Positions 1-10,392 are shown, numbered from the stretch's first letter. The stretch is 64,000 nt of DNA from Xanthobacteraceae bacterium (GCA_029239875.1 JARBUD010000002.1:186001-250000), one strand, 5' to 3'. Notes: generated by a model not told the origin, from the letters alone. Made by a program: numbers and translations.

Positions 1-25
1 GGGCGCGCAGCGTGGCCATGTCCAT
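1..25 (-). CDS. hslV: Possible start of ATP-dependent protease subunit HslV (partial)
   Basis: Only eight codons are inside the window: a minus-strand ATG at 25 (a second ATG at 19) opens a frame reading MDMATLRA that runs off the left edge. A GGAG lies nine bases upstream of the first ATG. In Rhizobiales, hslV is commonly transcribed divergently from the hisB operon, and its product often begins with a short variable leader before the catalytic Thr. The identity therefore rests on context, not on domain sequence. Another gene is quite possible. Confidence 0.3.
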
Positions 26-185
26 CGATTGGAGCTCCGGGGGCGAGACGTGGATGATGTCGGCACGGGAGAGGATGCGCCAGCGCGATACCGCACCGTC
101 AAGCCCGGTGGGCGCAGATGACGCGCATATGGCATCGCAACAGCATAGCTGCTAAGACGCCGGCTCTTCCGGGAGCCTGAAGCTA

Positions 186-779
186 ATGCGCACGGCCAGC
201 ATCACCCGCGCCACCAAGGAAACGCAGATCCGCCTCGCCGTCGACCTCGACGGCACGGGGAAGGCGAAGATCGCGACCGGGGTCGGCTTCTTCGACCACA
301 TGCTGGACCTGCTCGCCCGCCATTCGCGCATCGACATGGAGGTCGAGGCGACGGGCGACCTGCACATCGACTTCCACCACACGGTGGAGGATGTCGGCAT
401 CGCGCTCGGCCAGGCGGTGCGCCAGGCGCTCGGCGACATGCGCGGCATCACCCGCTATGCCAGCCTGCATTTGCCGATGGACGAGACGCTGACCCGCGTC
501 GCGCTCGACATCTCCGGCCGGCCCTTCCTCGTCTTCCGCACCGAGTTCCCGGCGGCGAAGATCGGCGAGTTCGACACCGAGCTGGTGCGCGAGTTCTTCC
601 AGGGCTTCGCGATCAATGCCGGGCTGACGCTGCATGTCGAGACTCTGTATGGCGTCAACGCACACCATATAGCGGAGAGCTGCTTCAAGGGCCTCGCCCG
701 TGCACTGCGTGCGGCGGTGGCGATCGACCCGGCGGCGGCGGGGGAGATTCCCTCCACCAAGGGCAGCCTTGGTGGCTGA
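186..779 (+). CDS. hisB: Imidazoleglycerol-phosphate dehydratase
   Basis: Cytoplasmic enzyme of histidine biosynthesis that dehydrates imidazole glycerol phosphate to imidazole acetol phosphate. The 197 residues match the usual length of the monofunctional enzyme. The metal-binding duplicated motifs are present: DHM at residues 37-39, HHTVE at 64-68 and HHIAE at 160-164. A GGGAG lies ten bases upstream of the ATG. It is the first gene of a plus-strand histidine operon (hisB, a DUF2628 gene, hisH, hisA, hisF, hisE, then coaA), an order well known in Rhizobiales. Confidence 0.97.
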   Translation: MRTASITRATKETQIRLAVDLDGTGKAKIATGVGFFDHMLDLLARHSRIDMEVEATGDLHIDFHHTVEDVGIALGQAVRQALGDMRGITRYASLHLPMDETLTRVALDISGRPFLVFRTEFPAAKIGEFDTELVREFFQGFAINAGLTLHVETLYGVNAHHIAESCFKGLARALRAAVAIDPAAAGEIPSTKGSLGG

Positions 780-812
780 TCTCATTGGCTGAGACGGAAG
801 GCTGAGACGAAT

Positions 813-1301
813 ATGGCGGTGTGGACGGTCTTCGAGCCCGAGGCGGCGGACGAGGCACGCACGACCCGCGACTGGGCGGACGGCTTCGTCTTCGTGCCCG
901 AGCGCCTGTCGTGGAGCGCGCTGCCGCTGGCGCCGCTGGTGCTGCTGTTCCACCGTCTGTGGCTGGCCTTCATCGTCTATGCCCTCGTGCAGGCGGCGGT
1001 AGTCGCCGCCATCTTCCTGCTCGACCTCGACGGCGACGCCTTCGCGCTGCTTCTCGTCGCCAACATAATGGTGGCGGTTGAGCTTCCCGGCCTGCGACGG
1101 GCCAAGCTGGTCGCGCGCGGCTATGAGGAGGTCGGCACCGTCGCCGCGCCGAAGCTGGAAGGCGCCGAGCAGCGCTATTTCGAGGCGCGGCTGGGATCGT
1201 TCGTTCCGGCAGCGCCGGTGTCCCCGGCCCCCCGCGCTCACGCCCCGGCCCGCCCAGCGGAGAGCGGCGTGCTCGGCCTGTTCCCGGAGGCGAGCCGATG
1301 A
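813..1301 (+). CDS. DUF2628-like membrane protein in the histidine operon
   Basis: A 162-residue protein with two or three hydrophobic stretches at roughly residues 33-75 and 77-92, followed by a polar Ala/Pro-rich tail. Small DUF2628-type membrane proteins occupy the same position between hisB and hisH in many rhizobia, which supports the family call; no enzymatic motif is visible. Its TGA overlaps the hisH ATG in an ATGA arrangement, so translation is probably coupled. Its role is unknown, and its conservation within the his operon may reflect shared expression only. Confidence 0.75.
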   Translation: MAVWTVFEPEAADEARTTRDWADGFVFVPERLSWSALPLAPLVLLFHRLWLAFIVYALVQAAVVAAIFLLDLDGDAFALLLVANIMVAVELPGLRRAKLVARGYEEVGTVAAPKLEGAEQRYFEARLGSFVPAAPVSPAPRAHAPARPAESGVLGLFPEASR

Positions 1302-1960
1302 TCCCGCCCGCGCCCGTCGCCCTGATCGACTATGGCTCCGGCAATCTGCATTCGGCCGGCAAGGCGCTGGAGCGGGCCGCGCGCGAGAGCGGCACCAACA
1401 AGACGGTCCTCGTCACCGCCGACCCGGAAGTGGTGCGCCTCGCCGACCGCGTCGTGCTGCCCGGCGTCGGCGCCTATGCCGACTGCCGGCGCGGGCTCGA
1501 CGCCGTTCCCGGCATGGTCGAGGCGCTGACCGAGGTGGTGCGCGAGCGCGGCCGGCCCTTCCTCGGCATCTGCGTCGGGCTGCAGCTGATGGCGACGCGC
1601 GGGCTGGAGCACGGTGTCACCGGTGGCCTCGGCTGGATCGAGGGTGATGTCACCAAAATCGTCACCAGTGACTCCGCGCTGAAGATTCCCCATATGGGCT
1701 GGAATTCGCTCGACGTCGTGCGCCCGCACCCGATCCTGGAGGGCATTCCGACCGGCGCGGCGGGGCTGGACGCCTATTTCGTCCACTCCTACCACCTCGC
1801 GGCCGCCAACCCCGCCGACGTCGTGGCAACTAGCGACTACGGCGGCAAGGTCACCGCTGTCGTCGGCCGCGACAACATCGCCGGCACCCAGTTCCATCCC
1901 GAGAAGAGCCAGCGCCTCGGCCTCGCCCTCCTCGCCAATTTCCTGAAATGGACGCCGTGA
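1298..1960 (+). CDS. hisH: Imidazole glycerol phosphate synthase, glutaminase subunit
   Basis: Class I glutamine amidotransferase that supplies ammonia to HisF for conversion of PRFAR to imidazole glycerol phosphate and AICAR. The 220-residue protein shows DYGSGNLHS near residue 11, the nucleophile Cys92 in GICVGLQ, and the His200/Glu202 pair in FHPEKS. The start overlaps the stop of the upstream gene, and the stop overlaps the likely GTG start of hisA, so the operon is tightly packed. Confidence 0.97.
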   Translation: MIPPAPVALIDYGSGNLHSAGKALERAARESGTNKTVLVTADPEVVRLADRVVLPGVGAYADCRRGLDAVPGMVEALTEVVRERGRPFLGICVGLQLMATRGLEHGVTGGLGWIEGDVTKIVTSDSALKIPHMGWNSLDVVRPHPILEGIPTGAAGLDAYFVHSYHLAAANPADVVATSDYGGKVTAVVGRDNIAGTQFHPEKSQRLGLALLANFLKWTP

Positions 1961-2691
1961 TCCTCTTTCCCGCCATCGATCTCAAGGACGGCAAGTGCGT
2001 GCGCCTCGTGCAGGGCGACATGGCGCGCGCCACCGTGTTCAACCACGATCCCGCGCAGCAGGCCGCGCAATTCGAGCATGACGGCTTCCGTTATCTGCAC
2101 ATCGTCGACCTCGACGGCGCCTTCGCCGGCAAGCCGGTCAACGCCCATGCCGTTGAGCGCATTCTCGAATCCGTCGCCATGCCGGTGCAGCTGGGCGGGG
2201 GCATACGCGACCTCGCTGGCGTGGAAGGCTGGCTGGCGAAGGGCATCACCCGCGTCATCCTCGGCACCGCCGCGGTGCGCGATCCCGCCTTCGTGAAGGA
2301 GGCCGCCCGCCGCTTCCCCGGCCGCGTCGCCGTCGGCCTCGACGCCAAGGACGGGCGCGTGGCGGTCGAGGGTTGGGCGGAGACGAGCGACCTGACGGCG
2401 CTGGAGCTGGCCCGGCGCTTCGAGGATGCCGGCGTCGCCGCCATCATCTACACCGACATCGCCCGCGACGGCCTGCTCAAGGGGCTGAACCTCGACGCCA
2501 CCATCGCGCTGGCCGACGCCATCACCATCCCCGTCATCGCCTCCGGTGGCCTCGCCTCGCTCGACGACGTAAAGGCGCTGCTGGAGCCGCGGGCGCGAAA
2601 GCTCGAAGGCGCCATCACCGGCCGCGCGCTCTATGATGGGCGGCTCGACCCGCAGGCGGCGCTGGCGCTGGTGGCGGGGCTGCCGGCATGA
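1957..2691 (+). CDS. hisA: ProFAR isomerase (phosphoribosylformimino-AICAR ribotide isomerase)
   Basis: TIM-barrel isomerase of histidine synthesis acting just before HisFH. The chosen start is GTG at 1957, giving [12 protein letters not shown] with the catalytic Asp at position 8 as in the family, and a GTGA overlap with the hisH stop. An ATG at 1948 would add three residues. The second catalytic Asp lies in IYTDIARDG, and the phosphate-binding ASGG motif is present. The product is 244 residues, a normal length. Confidence 0.96.
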   Translation: MILFPAIDLKDGKCVRLVQGDMARATVFNHDPAQQAAQFEHDGFRYLHIVDLDGAFAGKPVNAHAVERILESVAMPVQLGGGIRDLAGVEGWLAKGITRVILGTAAVRDPAFVKEAARRFPGRVAVGLDAKDGRVAVEGWAETSDLTALELARRFEDAGVAAIIYTDIARDGLLKGLNLDATIALADAITIPVIASGGLASLDDVKALLEPRARKLEGAITGRALYDGRLDPQAALALVAGLPA

Positions 2692-3488
2692 ATGGTGACT
2701 CCATGCTCAAGGTCCGCGTCATCCCCTGCCTCGACGTGAAGGACGGCCGCGTCGTCAAGGGCGTGAAGTTCGTCGACCTGCGCGACGCCGGCGATCCGGT
2801 CGAAGCGGCAAAGGCTTACGACGCGGCGGGCGCCGACGAGCTCTGCTTCCTCGACATCACCGCCAGTGTCGAGGCCCGCAGTACGCTGATCGACGTGGTC
2901 AGCCGCACCGCCGAGCAGTGCTTCATGCCGCTCACCGTGGGCGGGGGCGTGCGCACGGTGGAGGACATCCGCGCGCTGCTGAACGCCGGTGCCGACAAGG
3001 TGTCGATCAACACCGCCGCGGTGAACCGGCGGGAATTCGTGCGCGAGGCGGCTACGAAGTTCGGCGAGCAGTGCATCGTCGTCGCCATCGACGCCAAGAA
3101 GGTCTCCGCTGACAGCGAGCCCGACCGCTGGGAGATCTTCACCCATGGCGGGCGCAACCGTACCGGCATCGATGCCATTGAATATGCTCGGGAAGTCGTC
3201 GCTCTCGGGGCCGGCGAGATCCTTTTGACCTCCATGGACCGCGACGGCACCGGCGAGGGTTTCGACCTCGCCTTGACCCGCGCCATCTCCGACGCCGTGC
3301 CGGTGCCGGTCATTGCCTCGGGCGGGGTCGGCACGCTCGACCACCTCGTCGACGGCATCCGCGACGGCCACGCCTCAGCGGTGCTCGCTGCCTCGATCTT
3401 CCATTTCGGCACCTTCACCATCGGTGCTGCCAAGCAGCGCCTCGCCGAAGCCGGGCTTCCGGTGCGCCTCGGCGGTGGTGACCGATAA
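2688..3488 (+). CDS. hisF: Imidazole glycerol phosphate synthase, cyclase subunit
   Basis: TIM-barrel cyclase partner of HisH, making imidazole glycerol phosphate from PRFAR and channelled ammonia. [14 protein letters not shown] contains the catalytic Asp (Asp11 when counted from the internal ATG), and [13 protein letters not shown] holds the second. The ATG at 2688 overlaps the hisA stop (ATGA). The ATG at 2703 gives the canonical N-terminus [11 protein letters not shown] and may be the true start, so the first five residues are uncertain. Confidence 0.96.
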   Translation: MNGDSMLKVRVIPCLDVKDGRVVKGVKFVDLRDAGDPVEAAKAYDAAGADELCFLDITASVEARSTLIDVVSRTAEQCFMPLTVGGGVRTVEDIRALLNAGADKVSINTAAVNRREFVREAATKFGEQCIVVAIDAKKVSADSEPDRWEIFTHGGRNRTGIDAIEYAREVVALGAGEILLTSMDRDGTGEGFDLALTRAISDAVPVPVIASGGVGTLDHLVDGIRDGHASAVLAASIFHFGTFTIGAAKQRLAEAGLPVRLGGGDR

Positions 3489-3498
3489 GGTGACATTC

Positions 3499-3837
3499 AT
3501 GGCCGCACCGGTGACATCAAGGGTGACACTCGACGACCTCGCCGCGCTCGTAGCCCGCCGGGCGGCGGGAGAGGGCGAGGCCTCCTATACGCGCACGCTG
3601 ATCGCCAAGGGCGTCGCCAAATGCGCCCAGAAACTCGGCGAGGAGGCGGTCGAGACCGCGCTCGCGGCGGTGGGCACCGATACCAAAGCGGTCGTTTCCG
3701 AGACCGCCGATCTTCTCTACCATCTGGCCGTGCTGCTTCAGGCACGCGGCGTTTCCCTGGAAGACGTCTATGCGGAACTGGGCCGCCGGACGCGTCAGTC
3801 CGGCCTCGACGAGAAGGCTTCCCGCTCCAAGGAGTGA
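3499..3837 (+). CDS. hisE: Phosphoribosyl-ATP diphosphatase
   Basis: All-alpha NTP pyrophosphatase catalysing the second step of histidine synthesis, hydrolysing PR-ATP to PR-AMP. At 112 residues it is a normal stand-alone HisE. It has the KLGEEAVE metal-binding motif and the downstream ETADLLYHL segment. Only ten bases separate it from hisF. HisI is not fused to it and is not in this window, as is usual in alphaproteobacteria. Confidence 0.94.
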   Translation: MAAPVTSRVTLDDLAALVARRAAGEGEASYTRTLIAKGVAKCAQKLGEEAVETALAAVGTDTKAVVSETADLLYHLAVLLQARGVSLEDVYAELGRRTRQSGLDEKASRSKE

Positions 3838-3960
3838 GCGGCCCCCGCGACGCCCGGCCAATGCCAGCGGCCGGCACGGTATCGGAGCCGGCTCCGATCT
3901 GGTATACCGTCGACCAACGCCCGGCGACGTCAATGTCCGGGCGAGCCGGGGAACGCGCCT

Positions 3961-4923
3961 ATGGATCTGAAGCTCGACGAAGCCGGGCGGCTGTCGCCGT
4001 TCCGCAATTTCAGCCGCGAAGAATGGGCGGCGTTGCGCGCCGACACGCCCCAGCCGCTGCAGCCGGACGAGATCCAGCGCCTGCAGGGCCTCAATGACCG
4101 CCTGTCGATCCATGAGATCGAGGACATCTACCTGCCGCTCTCGCGCCTGCTCTCCATGTATGTCGGCGCGGCGCAGAAGCTGTTCCGGGCCATGCAGAAG
4201 TTCCTCGGGCCCGAGGAGAACGGCAAGATGCCCTACATCATCGGCGTCGGCGGCTCGGTGGCGGTGGGCAAGTCCACCACCTCGCGCGTGTTGCAGGCGC
4301 TGCTGGGGCGCTGGCCGAACACGCCCAAGGTGGCGCTGGTCACCACCGACGGCTTCCTGCTGCCCAACGCCATTCTCGAGCGCGAAGGGCTGATGGGCCG
4401 CAAGGGCTTTCCCGAGAGCTATGATCTGCCGGCGCTGCTGCTCTTCCTGCACGACATCAAGGCCGGCCGGCGGCCGGTGCGCGGGCCGGTCTACAGCCAC
4501 TTCAACTACGACGTGATGCCGAACGCCTCGGTCGAGGTGGACCAGCCGGACATCCTCATCGTCGAGGGGCTGAACGTGCTGCAGACCAGCCGGCCGCCCA
4601 AGGACGGCAAGGCCATCCCCTTCGTCTCCGACTTCTTCGACTTCAAGGTCTATATCGACGCCGACGAGACCATCCTGGAGCGCTGGTATGTCGAGCGCTT
4701 CATGCGGCTGCGCGATTCCGCCTTCCGCGACCCGAAGGCCTATTTCCACCGCTATTCCAGCCTCTCCGACGCCGAGGCCGACGCCACGGCCCGCTCGATC
4801 TGGCGCTCGATCAACCTCGTCAACCTGCGCGAGAACATCCTGCCGACGCGCCAGCGTGCCGACCTCATCCTGCGCAAGGGCGGCAATCACGAGGTCGAGG
4901 CGGTTTCGCTGAGGAAGCTGTGA
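3961..4923 (+). CDS. coaA: Type I pantothenate kinase
   Basis: Phosphorylates pantothenate, the first and usually regulated step of coenzyme A synthesis. The 320-residue protein has the P-loop [12 protein letters not shown] at residues 95-106 and the TTDGFLLPN and [16 protein letters not shown] segments typical of the prokaryotic CoaA/PRK family. It follows hisE after 123 bases, the standard rhizobial arrangement, though it may have its own promoter. Confidence 0.95.
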   Translation: MDLKLDEAGRLSPFRNFSREEWAALRADTPQPLQPDEIQRLQGLNDRLSIHEIEDIYLPLSRLLSMYVGAAQKLFRAMQKFLGPEENGKMPYIIGVGGSVAVGKSTTSRVLQALLGRWPNTPKVALVTTDGFLLPNAILEREGLMGRKGFPESYDLPALLLFLHDIKAGRRPVRGPVYSHFNYDVMPNASVEVDQPDILIVEGLNVLQTSRPPKDGKAIPFVSDFFDFKVYIDADETILERWYVERFMRLRDSAFRDPKAYFHRYSSLSDAEADATARSIWRSINLVNLRENILPTRQRADLILRKGGNHEVEAVSLRKL

Positions 4924-4933
4924 TGGCCTTTGT

Positions 4934-5070
4934 CGTCATCCCGGCCCCTCGGGTCTTGCCTTCGGCAAGCCCTTTATCCGTCATCCCGGCCGAAGGCGAA
5001 GCCGTAGAGCCGGGATCGCTCTCCAATCGGGTCGCGATCCCGGATCGGCCTTCGGCCGTCCGGGATGACG
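4934..5070. repeat. Family A palindromic repeat, full copy preceded by a partial one
   Basis: The full copy at 4980-5070 starts with CGTCATCCCGG and ends with the complementary CCGGGATGACG. Inside are a second inverted pair (GAGCCGGGATCG and CGATCCCGGATCGG) and GGCCTTCGGCC. A partial element at 4934-4977 carries only the left arm plus GGGTCTTGCC and GGCAAGCCC, a block also found inside the family B copy near 17819. The element lies in the coaA-alkB gap and stops four bases before the alkB ATG. It encodes nothing. Confidence 0.85.
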
Positions 5071-5074
5071 ATTA

Positions 5075-5719
5075 ATGGTTACGCCCGTCGAGATCGTCCC
5101 CGGCTGCCTCTACTGGCCCGGCTGGTTCGACCGGCCGGCGCAGGAGGCCCTCGCCGAGGAACTGCGGCAGGTGCTCGCCACCGCGCCGCTGTTCACCCCG
5201 CGCATGCCGCGCACGGGCAAGCCCTTCTCGGTGCGCATGTCGAATTGCGGCCCGCTCGGCTGGGTCTCCGACGAGACCGGCTACCGCTACCAGGCGACCC
5301 ATCCCGAGACCGGGGAGCCCTGGCCGCCCATGCCGGACATGCTGCTGAAGGCATGGGACGCGCTTGCCAACTCATCCTTGAGGCCGGAAGCCTGCCTCAT
5401 CAACTGGTACGCGCCCGGCACCCGCATGGGGCTGCATCAGGACCGAGACGAGGAGGAGTTTTCCGCGCCCGTGCTGTCGCTTTCTCTCGGCGACACCGCA
5501 CTGTTCCGGGTCGGCGGCACCACACGCCGGGACCCGACGCGTTCCATCCGCCTCGCCTCGGGCGACGCGCTGCTGCTCTCGGGCGCGGCGCGGCTGGCCT
5601 TCCACGGCATAGACCGTATCCTGCCCGACAGCTCGACCCTGCTGAAGCAACCCGGCCGCATCAATCTGACGTTACGTCGGGTGCATCGCGCGCCGACGGG
5701 CGAAATTCCGCCTTGTTGA
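5075..5719 (+). CDS. alkB: AlkB-type alpha-ketoglutarate-dependent DNA repair dioxygenase
   Basis: Fe(II)/2-oxoglutarate enzyme that oxidatively demethylates alkylated bases such as 1-methyladenine and 3-methylcytosine. All active-site residues are visible in its 214 residues: the iron facial triad His121-x-Asp123 in GLHQDRDEEEFS and His177, and the oxoglutarate-binding RINLTLR with Arg195 and Arg201. The RYQATHPETGEPWPPMP segment is the usual nucleotide-recognition lid. The start lies next to a family A repeat with no obvious ribosome site, so its expression signals are unclear. Confidence 0.95.
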   Translation: MVTPVEIVPGCLYWPGWFDRPAQEALAEELRQVLATAPLFTPRMPRTGKPFSVRMSNCGPLGWVSDETGYRYQATHPETGEPWPPMPDMLLKAWDALANSSLRPEACLINWYAPGTRMGLHQDRDEEEFSAPVLSLSLGDTALFRVGGTTRRDPTRSIRLASGDALLLSGAARLAFHGIDRILPDSSTLLKQPGRINLTLRRVHRAPTGEIPPC

Positions 5720-5784
5720 ATTCGCAGAAAAGGCGAAGTTGCGCTGCCGAACCGATTTCGGCCCCAGAATGTGAAGGATTGCGA

Positions 5785-6735
5785 ATGCGCCTTGTTTTCC
5801 GCATTGCCGCCCTGGTTCTTCCGCTGCTCGCCCTCAGCCTTCCCGCTGCCGCGCAGGCCGTGTTTCCCAATCAGAGCACGATCGGCCTGGTGCCGCCGCA
5901 GGGCATGAGCGAGATCCCCAACGTGCCGGGCTTCCAGGATCGCGACGCCAAGGCCTCGATCCTCGTGCTTGAGATGCCGCAGCCGGCCTTCCAGGAGATC
6001 ACCAGCCATTTCGCGCCGCAGGAGCTGCAGAAGCAGAACGTCACGGTGGAGGAGCGCCGCGACGTCGAGCTCGCCGACGGCGTCAAGGCGGTGCTGCTCA
6101 AGGGCTACCAGACGATTCCCAATGCCGGCGCGACGCTGAAGAAGTGGATTCTCATCGCCGGCGGCAAGCAGCAGACCGGCATGATCACCGTGCAGTTCCC
6201 CGAGGAGGCCTCCGCCCGCTATCCCGACAAGGCGGTCGAGGCGGCGCTGAAGACGGTGGTGTTCCGCGCGCCGCCGAGCAATGAGGAGCTGATGGCGCGG
6301 CTGCCCTTCACCTTCGACGACATGGAAGGCTACAAGGTGTTCAAGGTGCTCGGCGCCAGCGCCGTGCTGCTGACCAAGGGCGACGGCACCGAGCCCGATC
6401 CCGCCACCCAGCCCTTCTTCATTGTCGCCGCCGGGCCGGGCGAGGTGCGCGAGGAGGAACGCGAGAGCGTCGCCAAGCGGGCCATTGCCAGCGTTCCCGG
6501 CGTGAAGGAGTTGCGCGTCGAGCGCGGCGGGCCGCTGCGCATCGGCGGCCAGCCGGGCTACGAGCTGATCGCCAACGCGCTGGACGCGAAGTCCGGCAAG
6601 CCGGTGAAGGTGGCGCAGTGGCTGCGCTTCGGCCGCACCAGCAATCTGCGCATGGTGGGCGTCGCCCCGGCATCGAGCTTCGACGCCGATTTCGGCGGCA
6701 TGCGCGGCCTGCGCGACGGCATCGAGCTGCGCTGA
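5785..6735 (+). CDS. Secreted protein of unknown function
   Basis: A 316-residue protein with a clear Sec signal peptide: a basic start, a hydrophobic core near residues 6-22 and a likely AAAQA cleavage site. The mature part is a mixed alpha/beta protein without recognised catalytic motifs. The start follows an AAGGA eleven bases upstream; the longer reading frame to 5065 only shadows alkB. It lies 65 bases after alkB on the same strand. It is probably a periplasmic conserved hypothetical; I do not recognise the family. Confidence 0.8.
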   Translation: MRLVFRIAALVLPLLALSLPAAAQAVFPNQSTIGLVPPQGMSEIPNVPGFQDRDAKASILVLEMPQPAFQEITSHFAPQELQKQNVTVEERRDVELADGVKAVLLKGYQTIPNAGATLKKWILIAGGKQQTGMITVQFPEEASARYPDKAVEAALKTVVFRAPPSNEELMARLPFTFDDMEGYKVFKVLGASAVLLTKGDGTEPDPATQPFFIVAAGPGEVREEERESVAKRAIASVPGVKELRVERGGPLRIGGQPGYELIANALDAKSGKPVKVAQWLRFGRTSNLRMVGVAPASSFDADFGGMRGLRDGIELR

Positions 6736-6751
6736 GGCGACCTGTTTGCAC

Positions 6752-6857
6752 CGTCATCCTGAGGTGCTCGCGCAGGAGCCTCGAAGGATGGTCGCTCAAG
6801 CGCACCCGGACGAACATCCTTCGAGGCCCGGCGAAACGCCGGGCACCTCAGGATGAG
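6752..6857. repeat. Family B palindromic repeat
   Basis: Outer arms CGTCATCCTGAGGTG and CACCTCAGGATGAG enclose inner arms CCTCGAAGGATG and CATCCTTCGAGG, giving a long double hairpin. Together with the family C copy that follows, it fills most of the 319-base gap between the secreted protein and grpE. No gene is visible in this gap. Confidence 0.85.
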
Positions 6858-6930
6858 GTTGCTGCTGGTAGAGCCGGTCTGCTGGTGGAACCGGATGGCT
6901 CGTCGGGTCGGGCGGGTGCCACGCTTCTTC

Positions 6931-7014
6931 CCTGATCCCCGGGCTTGGCCCGGGGATCCACGACTTCCTTAGCCGCCAAAGACGTGGATGGCCGGGACAA
7001 GCCCGGCCATGACG
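6931..7014. repeat. Family C palindromic repeat
   Basis: A perfect hairpin around ATCCCCGGGCTTGGCCCGGGGAT is followed by a second hairpin GTGGATGGCCGGGACAAGC / GCCCGGCCATGACG. It lies 73 bases after a family B copy, downstream of the converging grpE gene end. Confidence 0.82.
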
Positions 7015-7054
7015 TTCAGTTGGTAGGTAGGACCTGTGTAGGCAGGACCTGCCC

Positions 7055-7675
7055 TCACCCTTCGGCGGCGGGGGGCTCGGCCGGAGCGGCCTTCGGGCCG
7101 CCCTTGGAGACGCCGACCAGCGCCGGGCGCAGCACGCGCTCGCCGATCTTGTAGCCGGGCTGGATAACCTGCACGACCGTGCCCGAGGGCAGCTCGGTGT
7201 TCGGCACCTCGAACATCGCCTGATGCAGGTTCGGATCGAACTTGGTGCCCTCCGCCTCGATGCGGGCGACGCCGTGCTTGGACAGCGTCTGGGTCAGCGC
7301 GCGGGCAGTGATGTCGATGCCGTCCAGCACCGTCTTCAGCGGCCCTTCCGCCTTCTCGCGCGCCTCGGCATCGACGGCGCCGAGCGCGCGCTCGAAATCA
7401 TCGGCCACGGTGAGGATGTCGCGGGCGAAGCCGGTGATGCCGTAGACCTTGGCGTCGGCGACCTCGCGCTCGGCGCGGCGGCGCACATTGTCGGCCTCGG
7501 CGAAGGCCCGCAGGAACTTGTCCTTGAGAGTGGCGATCTCGCCTTCCAGCCGGTCCTTTTCGGCCGCGAAATGGGCGGCGAGGTCGTCGGTCGCCGCGAG
7601 CGCGTCGTTCTCGGCGGCGCGCGCCTCGTCCGATACGTCAGGCTGGTCCGCCGGCTTGCGGTTCTCGTCGCTCAT
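7055..7675 (-). CDS. grpE: Nucleotide exchange factor GrpE
   Basis: Co-chaperone that releases ADP from DnaK during protein refolding. The 206-residue protein has an acidic N-terminal region, a long coiled coil (about residues 40-100, with FLRAFAEADNVRRRAERE) and the C-terminal beta domain ending near GERVLRPALVGVSKG. The start was set at ATG 7675, preceded by GAGG five bases upstream; a frame extension to 7711 is unlikely. It follows hrcA on the same strand after 81 bases, a standard heat-shock pair. Confidence 0.96.
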   Translation of the reverse strand: MSDENRKPADQPDVSDEARAAENDALAATDDLAAHFAAEKDRLEGEIATLKDKFLRAFAEADNVRRRAEREVADAKVYGITGFARDILTVADDFERALGAVDAEAREKAEGPLKTVLDGIDITARALTQTLSKHGVARIEAEGTKFDPNLHQAMFEVPNTELPSGTVVQVIQPGYKIGERVLRPALVGVSKGGPKAAPAEPPAAEG

Positions 7676-7756
7676 ATGCACCTCGTCGGGAGATTGGATT
7701 TGCCCGCACACTTTTCCGTGCGGACGCCCGCCATATCGGGTCGGATGGTTGAAAAA

Positions 7757-8863
7757 TCAAGCCGCGTCGATGTCCGGACCGGCCAGGACGCGGCTCACCA
7801 CGCGGGCGGTGAAGTCGACCATCGGCACGATGCGGGCATAGTTCAGCCGCGTCGGCCCGATCACCCCGAGCACGCCGACCACCCGGCCCTGCCCATCGCG
7901 ATAGGGCGCGACGATGGTGGAGGAGCCCGACAGCGAGAACAGCTTGTTCTCCGAGCCGATGAAGATGCGCAGGCCCTGCGCGTCCTCGGCGCGGCCGAGC
8001 AGGTCGACCACTTCCTGCTTGGCCTCGAGGTCGTCGAACAGCAGCCGCACCCGTTCCAGGTCCTCGATGGCGCGCAGGTCGTGCAGCAGCCGGGTCTGGC
8101 CGCGCACGATGAGGCGCCGGTCGGCCTTGTCGCCGCCGGACCAGCTGGCGAGGCCGGTCTCGACCACGCGGGCGGTGACCTCGTCCAGCTCGGCGCGGCG
8201 GGCGGCGAGCGTGCGCTCCACCTCGGCGCGCAATTCGGCGATGGTGCGCCCGCGGGTGAGCGCGCTGAGGAAATTGGTCGCCTCCACCAGCGCCGAGGCG
8301 GGAAGGCCCGGCGGCAGCGGCACCAGCCGGTTCTCCACCTCGCCATCCTCGGAGACGAGGATGAGCAAGGCGCGGCTCGGATCGAGCGGCACGAACTCGA
8401 TGTGCTTGAGCCGCACGTCGGTCTTGCCGGCGGTCACCACGCCGGCGCCGCGCGACAGGCCCGAGAGCAGGTTGGAGGCTTCCGCCAGCACGCCTTCCAC
8501 CGTCTGGGCGCGGGCGGCGGCGCGCACCTGCGTCTCGATCGAGTTGCGCTCGTCCTCCGAGACGTCGCCGATCTCCAGCAGCGCGTCGACGAAGAAGCGC
8601 AGGCCGCGCTCGGTCGGCAGCCGGCCGGCGCTGGTGTGCGGCGCGAAGATCAGCCCCGCCGCCTCGAGGTCCGCCATCACGTTGCGCACCGAGGCCGGGG
8701 ACAGCGTCATCGGGATCAGGCGCGAGATGTTGCGCGAGCCCGCCGGCTCGCCGGTGGCGAGGTAGGTCTCGACGATCTGGCGGAAGATCTCGCGCGAGCG
8801 CTCGTCGAGCCGCGCGAGCTGCGGGGCGCTGGCGGAGAGCAGCGGATCGAAGGGCATTACCAT
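7757..8863 (-). CDS. hrcA: Heat-inducible transcription repressor HrcA
   Basis: Winged-helix repressor of chaperone genes that binds CIRCE operators and is kept active by GroESL. The 368-residue product has the N-terminal HTH ([20 protein letters not shown] near residues 45-65), a GAF-like dimerisation domain and a conserved C-terminus with [17 protein letters not shown]. Starts at 8863 and 8857 are both possible. No CIRCE element was found upstream, so the hrcA-grpE pair itself is probably not autoregulated in that way. Confidence 0.96.
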   Translation of the reverse strand: MVMPFDPLLSASAPQLARLDERSREIFRQIVETYLATGEPAGSRNISRLIPMTLSPASVRNVMADLEAAGLIFAPHTSAGRLPTERGLRFFVDALLEIGDVSEDERNSIETQVRAAARAQTVEGVLAEASNLLSGLSRGAGVVTAGKTDVRLKHIEFVPLDPSRALLILVSEDGEVENRLVPLPPGLPASALVEATNFLSALTRGRTIAELRAEVERTLAARRAELDEVTARVVETGLASWSGGDKADRRLIVRGQTRLLHDLRAIEDLERVRLLFDDLEAKQEVVDLLGRAEDAQGLRIFIGSENKLFSLSGSSTIVAPYRDGQGRVVGVLGVIGPTRLNYARIVPMVDFTARVVSRVLAGPDIDAA

Positions 8864-8902
8864 ATCTGTGCGTTCACGCGCCCGTTCCGTTCGTGACACC
8901 GC

Positions 8903-8932
8903 TATATTTCGGCATTCGGCCGGCGCATTCAA
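8903..8932 (-). promoter_or_regulatory. Candidate hrcA promoter
   Basis: On the minus strand TTGAAT (8932-8927) is separated by 18 bases from AATATA (8908-8903), about 40 bases before the hrcA start. The -35 reads CTTGAA when extended by one base, which also fits the sigma32 -35, but the -10 looks more like sigma70. It is assigned by eye only. Confidence 0.35.
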
Positions 8933-9025
8933 GCAACCGTCGGCAGGCATGCCCGGCCGGCCGATTGCGCGGGGACGGCGCGGCCCGTACAAGGGCCGGC
9001 CATCAAGGTTTCAGGAGAGTTCCGC

Positions 9026-9739
9026 ATGCGCCCTTCCCGCCGCCAGCCCGACGAGATGCGGGCCGTCAGCTTCGAGCGCGGCGTGCTGCGCCATGCCGAG
9101 GGCTCGTGCCTGGTCAAGTTCGGCGAGACGCATGTGCTCGTCGCCGCCACGCTGGAGGAGCGCCTGCCGCCCTGGCTGAAGGGGCAGGGGCGCGGCTGGG
9201 TCACGGCGGAATACGGCATGCTGCCGCGCGCCACCCATGAGCGCACCCGCCGCGAGGTCACCGCCGGCAAGCCGTCGGGCCGCACCCATGAGATCCAGCG
9301 CCTGATCGGCCGCTCGCTGCGCGCGGTGGTGGACCTCGAGAAGCTCGGCGAGCGCCAGATCACCGTCGACTGCGACGTCATCCAGGCCGATGGCGGCACC
9401 CGCACCGCTTCCATCACCGGCGCCTGGATCGCGCTGCATGACTGCCTGAGCTGGATGAAAACGCGGGGAATGTTGGCAACGATTCCCCTTCGCGACCATA
9501 TCGCCGCCGTCTCCTGCGGCATCGTCGACGGCGAGCCGCGGCTCGACCTCGACTATGTGGAGGATTCCTCGGCCCATACCGACGTCAACTTCGTCATGAC
9601 CGGCACCGGCGGCTTCGTCGAGATCCAGGGCACGGCGGAGAAGACGCCGTTCACCGAGGACGAGTTCGGCGCCATGCTCGGCCTTGCCCGCAAGGGCGTC
9701 GCCAAGCTGGTCGACCTGCAGAAGCTGGCGGTGTCATGA
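9026..9739 (+). CDS. rph: Ribonuclease PH
   Basis: Phosphorolytic 3'-5' exoribonuclease that trims tRNA 3' ends. The 237 residues are the family norm and include the N-terminal [12 protein letters not shown], the RRE-type basic region [12 protein letters not shown], and [14 protein letters not shown] at about 125-138. An AGGAG lies nine bases before the ATG. It is divergent from hrcA, and its stop overlaps the rdgB start (ATGA). Confidence 0.97.
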   Translation: MRPSRRQPDEMRAVSFERGVLRHAEGSCLVKFGETHVLVAATLEERLPPWLKGQGRGWVTAEYGMLPRATHERTRREVTAGKPSGRTHEIQRLIGRSLRAVVDLEKLGERQITVDCDVIQADGGTRTASITGAWIALHDCLSWMKTRGMLATIPLRDHIAAVSCGIVDGEPRLDLDYVEDSSAHTDVNFVMTGTGGFVEIQGTAEKTPFTEDEFGAMLGLARKGVAKLVDLQKLAVS

Positions 9740-10392
9740 GCGCCACCGAGCCGCATCGCCGCCTGGAAGGCCGCATCGTCATCGCCACGCACAATCCCGG
9801 CAAGCTGGAGGAGATGCGCGGCCTGCTGGCCCCCTATGGCGTCGACGCGGTCTCGGCCGGCGAGCTCGGCCTGCCGGAGCCGGAGGAGACCGGCCTCACC
9901 TTCGCCGAGAACGCCCGCATCAAGGCGATCTCGGCCGCGGAAGCCTCCGGCCTGCCGGCCTTCGCCGACGATTCCGGGCTGTGCGTCGAGGCGCTCGGCG
10001 GCGCGCCGGGGCTGCTCACCGCGCGCTGGGCCGGGCCGGAGAAGGACTTCATGGCGGCGATGACGCGGGTCGAGACCGAGCTGCGCAAGGCCAATGCCGA
10101 GCTGCCGGAGCTGCGCCGCGCCTATTTCATCTCCGCGCTCTGCCTCGCCTGGCCGGACGGCCATGTCGAGGATTTCGAGGGCGTGGTCGAGGGCACGCTG
10201 GTCTGGCCGCCGCGCGGGCCGGCCGGCTTCGGCTACGACCCGATGTTCCAGCCGGACGGCTATGACCGCACTTTCGGCGAGATGACCGGGGCGGAGAAGC
10301 ATGGCCTGCCGCCGCTCGGCCGCGGCCTGTCGCACCGCGCCCGCGCCTTCATCGCGCTGGCGACGGCCTCCCTCGGGGCGAATTTTGACTGA
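9736..10392 (+). CDS. rdgB: XTP/dITP diphosphatase (non-canonical purine NTP pyrophosphatase)
   Basis: House-cleaning pyrophosphatase that removes dITP, XTP and related nucleotides from the pool. The 218-residue protein shows the nucleotide-binding [12 protein letters not shown] near residue 15, the catalytic [12 protein letters not shown], and the SHRARAF motif near the C-terminus. It is translationally coupled to rph upstream and overlaps the likely hemW start downstream. Confidence 0.96.
   Translation: MSATEPHRRLEGRIVIATHNPGKLEEMRGLLAPYGVDAVSAGELGLPEPEETGLTFAENARIKAISAAEASGLPAFADDSGLCVEALGGAPGLLTARWAGPEKDFMAAMTRVETELRKANAELPELRRAYFISALCLAWPDGHVEDFEGVVEGTLVWPPRGPAGFGYDPMFQPDGYDRTFGEMTGAEKHGLPPLGRGLSHRARAFIALATASLGANFD

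Noticed and set aside
5065-5784. Upstream extension of the secreted protein frame across alkB
   Set aside because: The translation is Arg/Pro-rich shadow of alkB; the signal peptide and ribosome site place the start at 5785.
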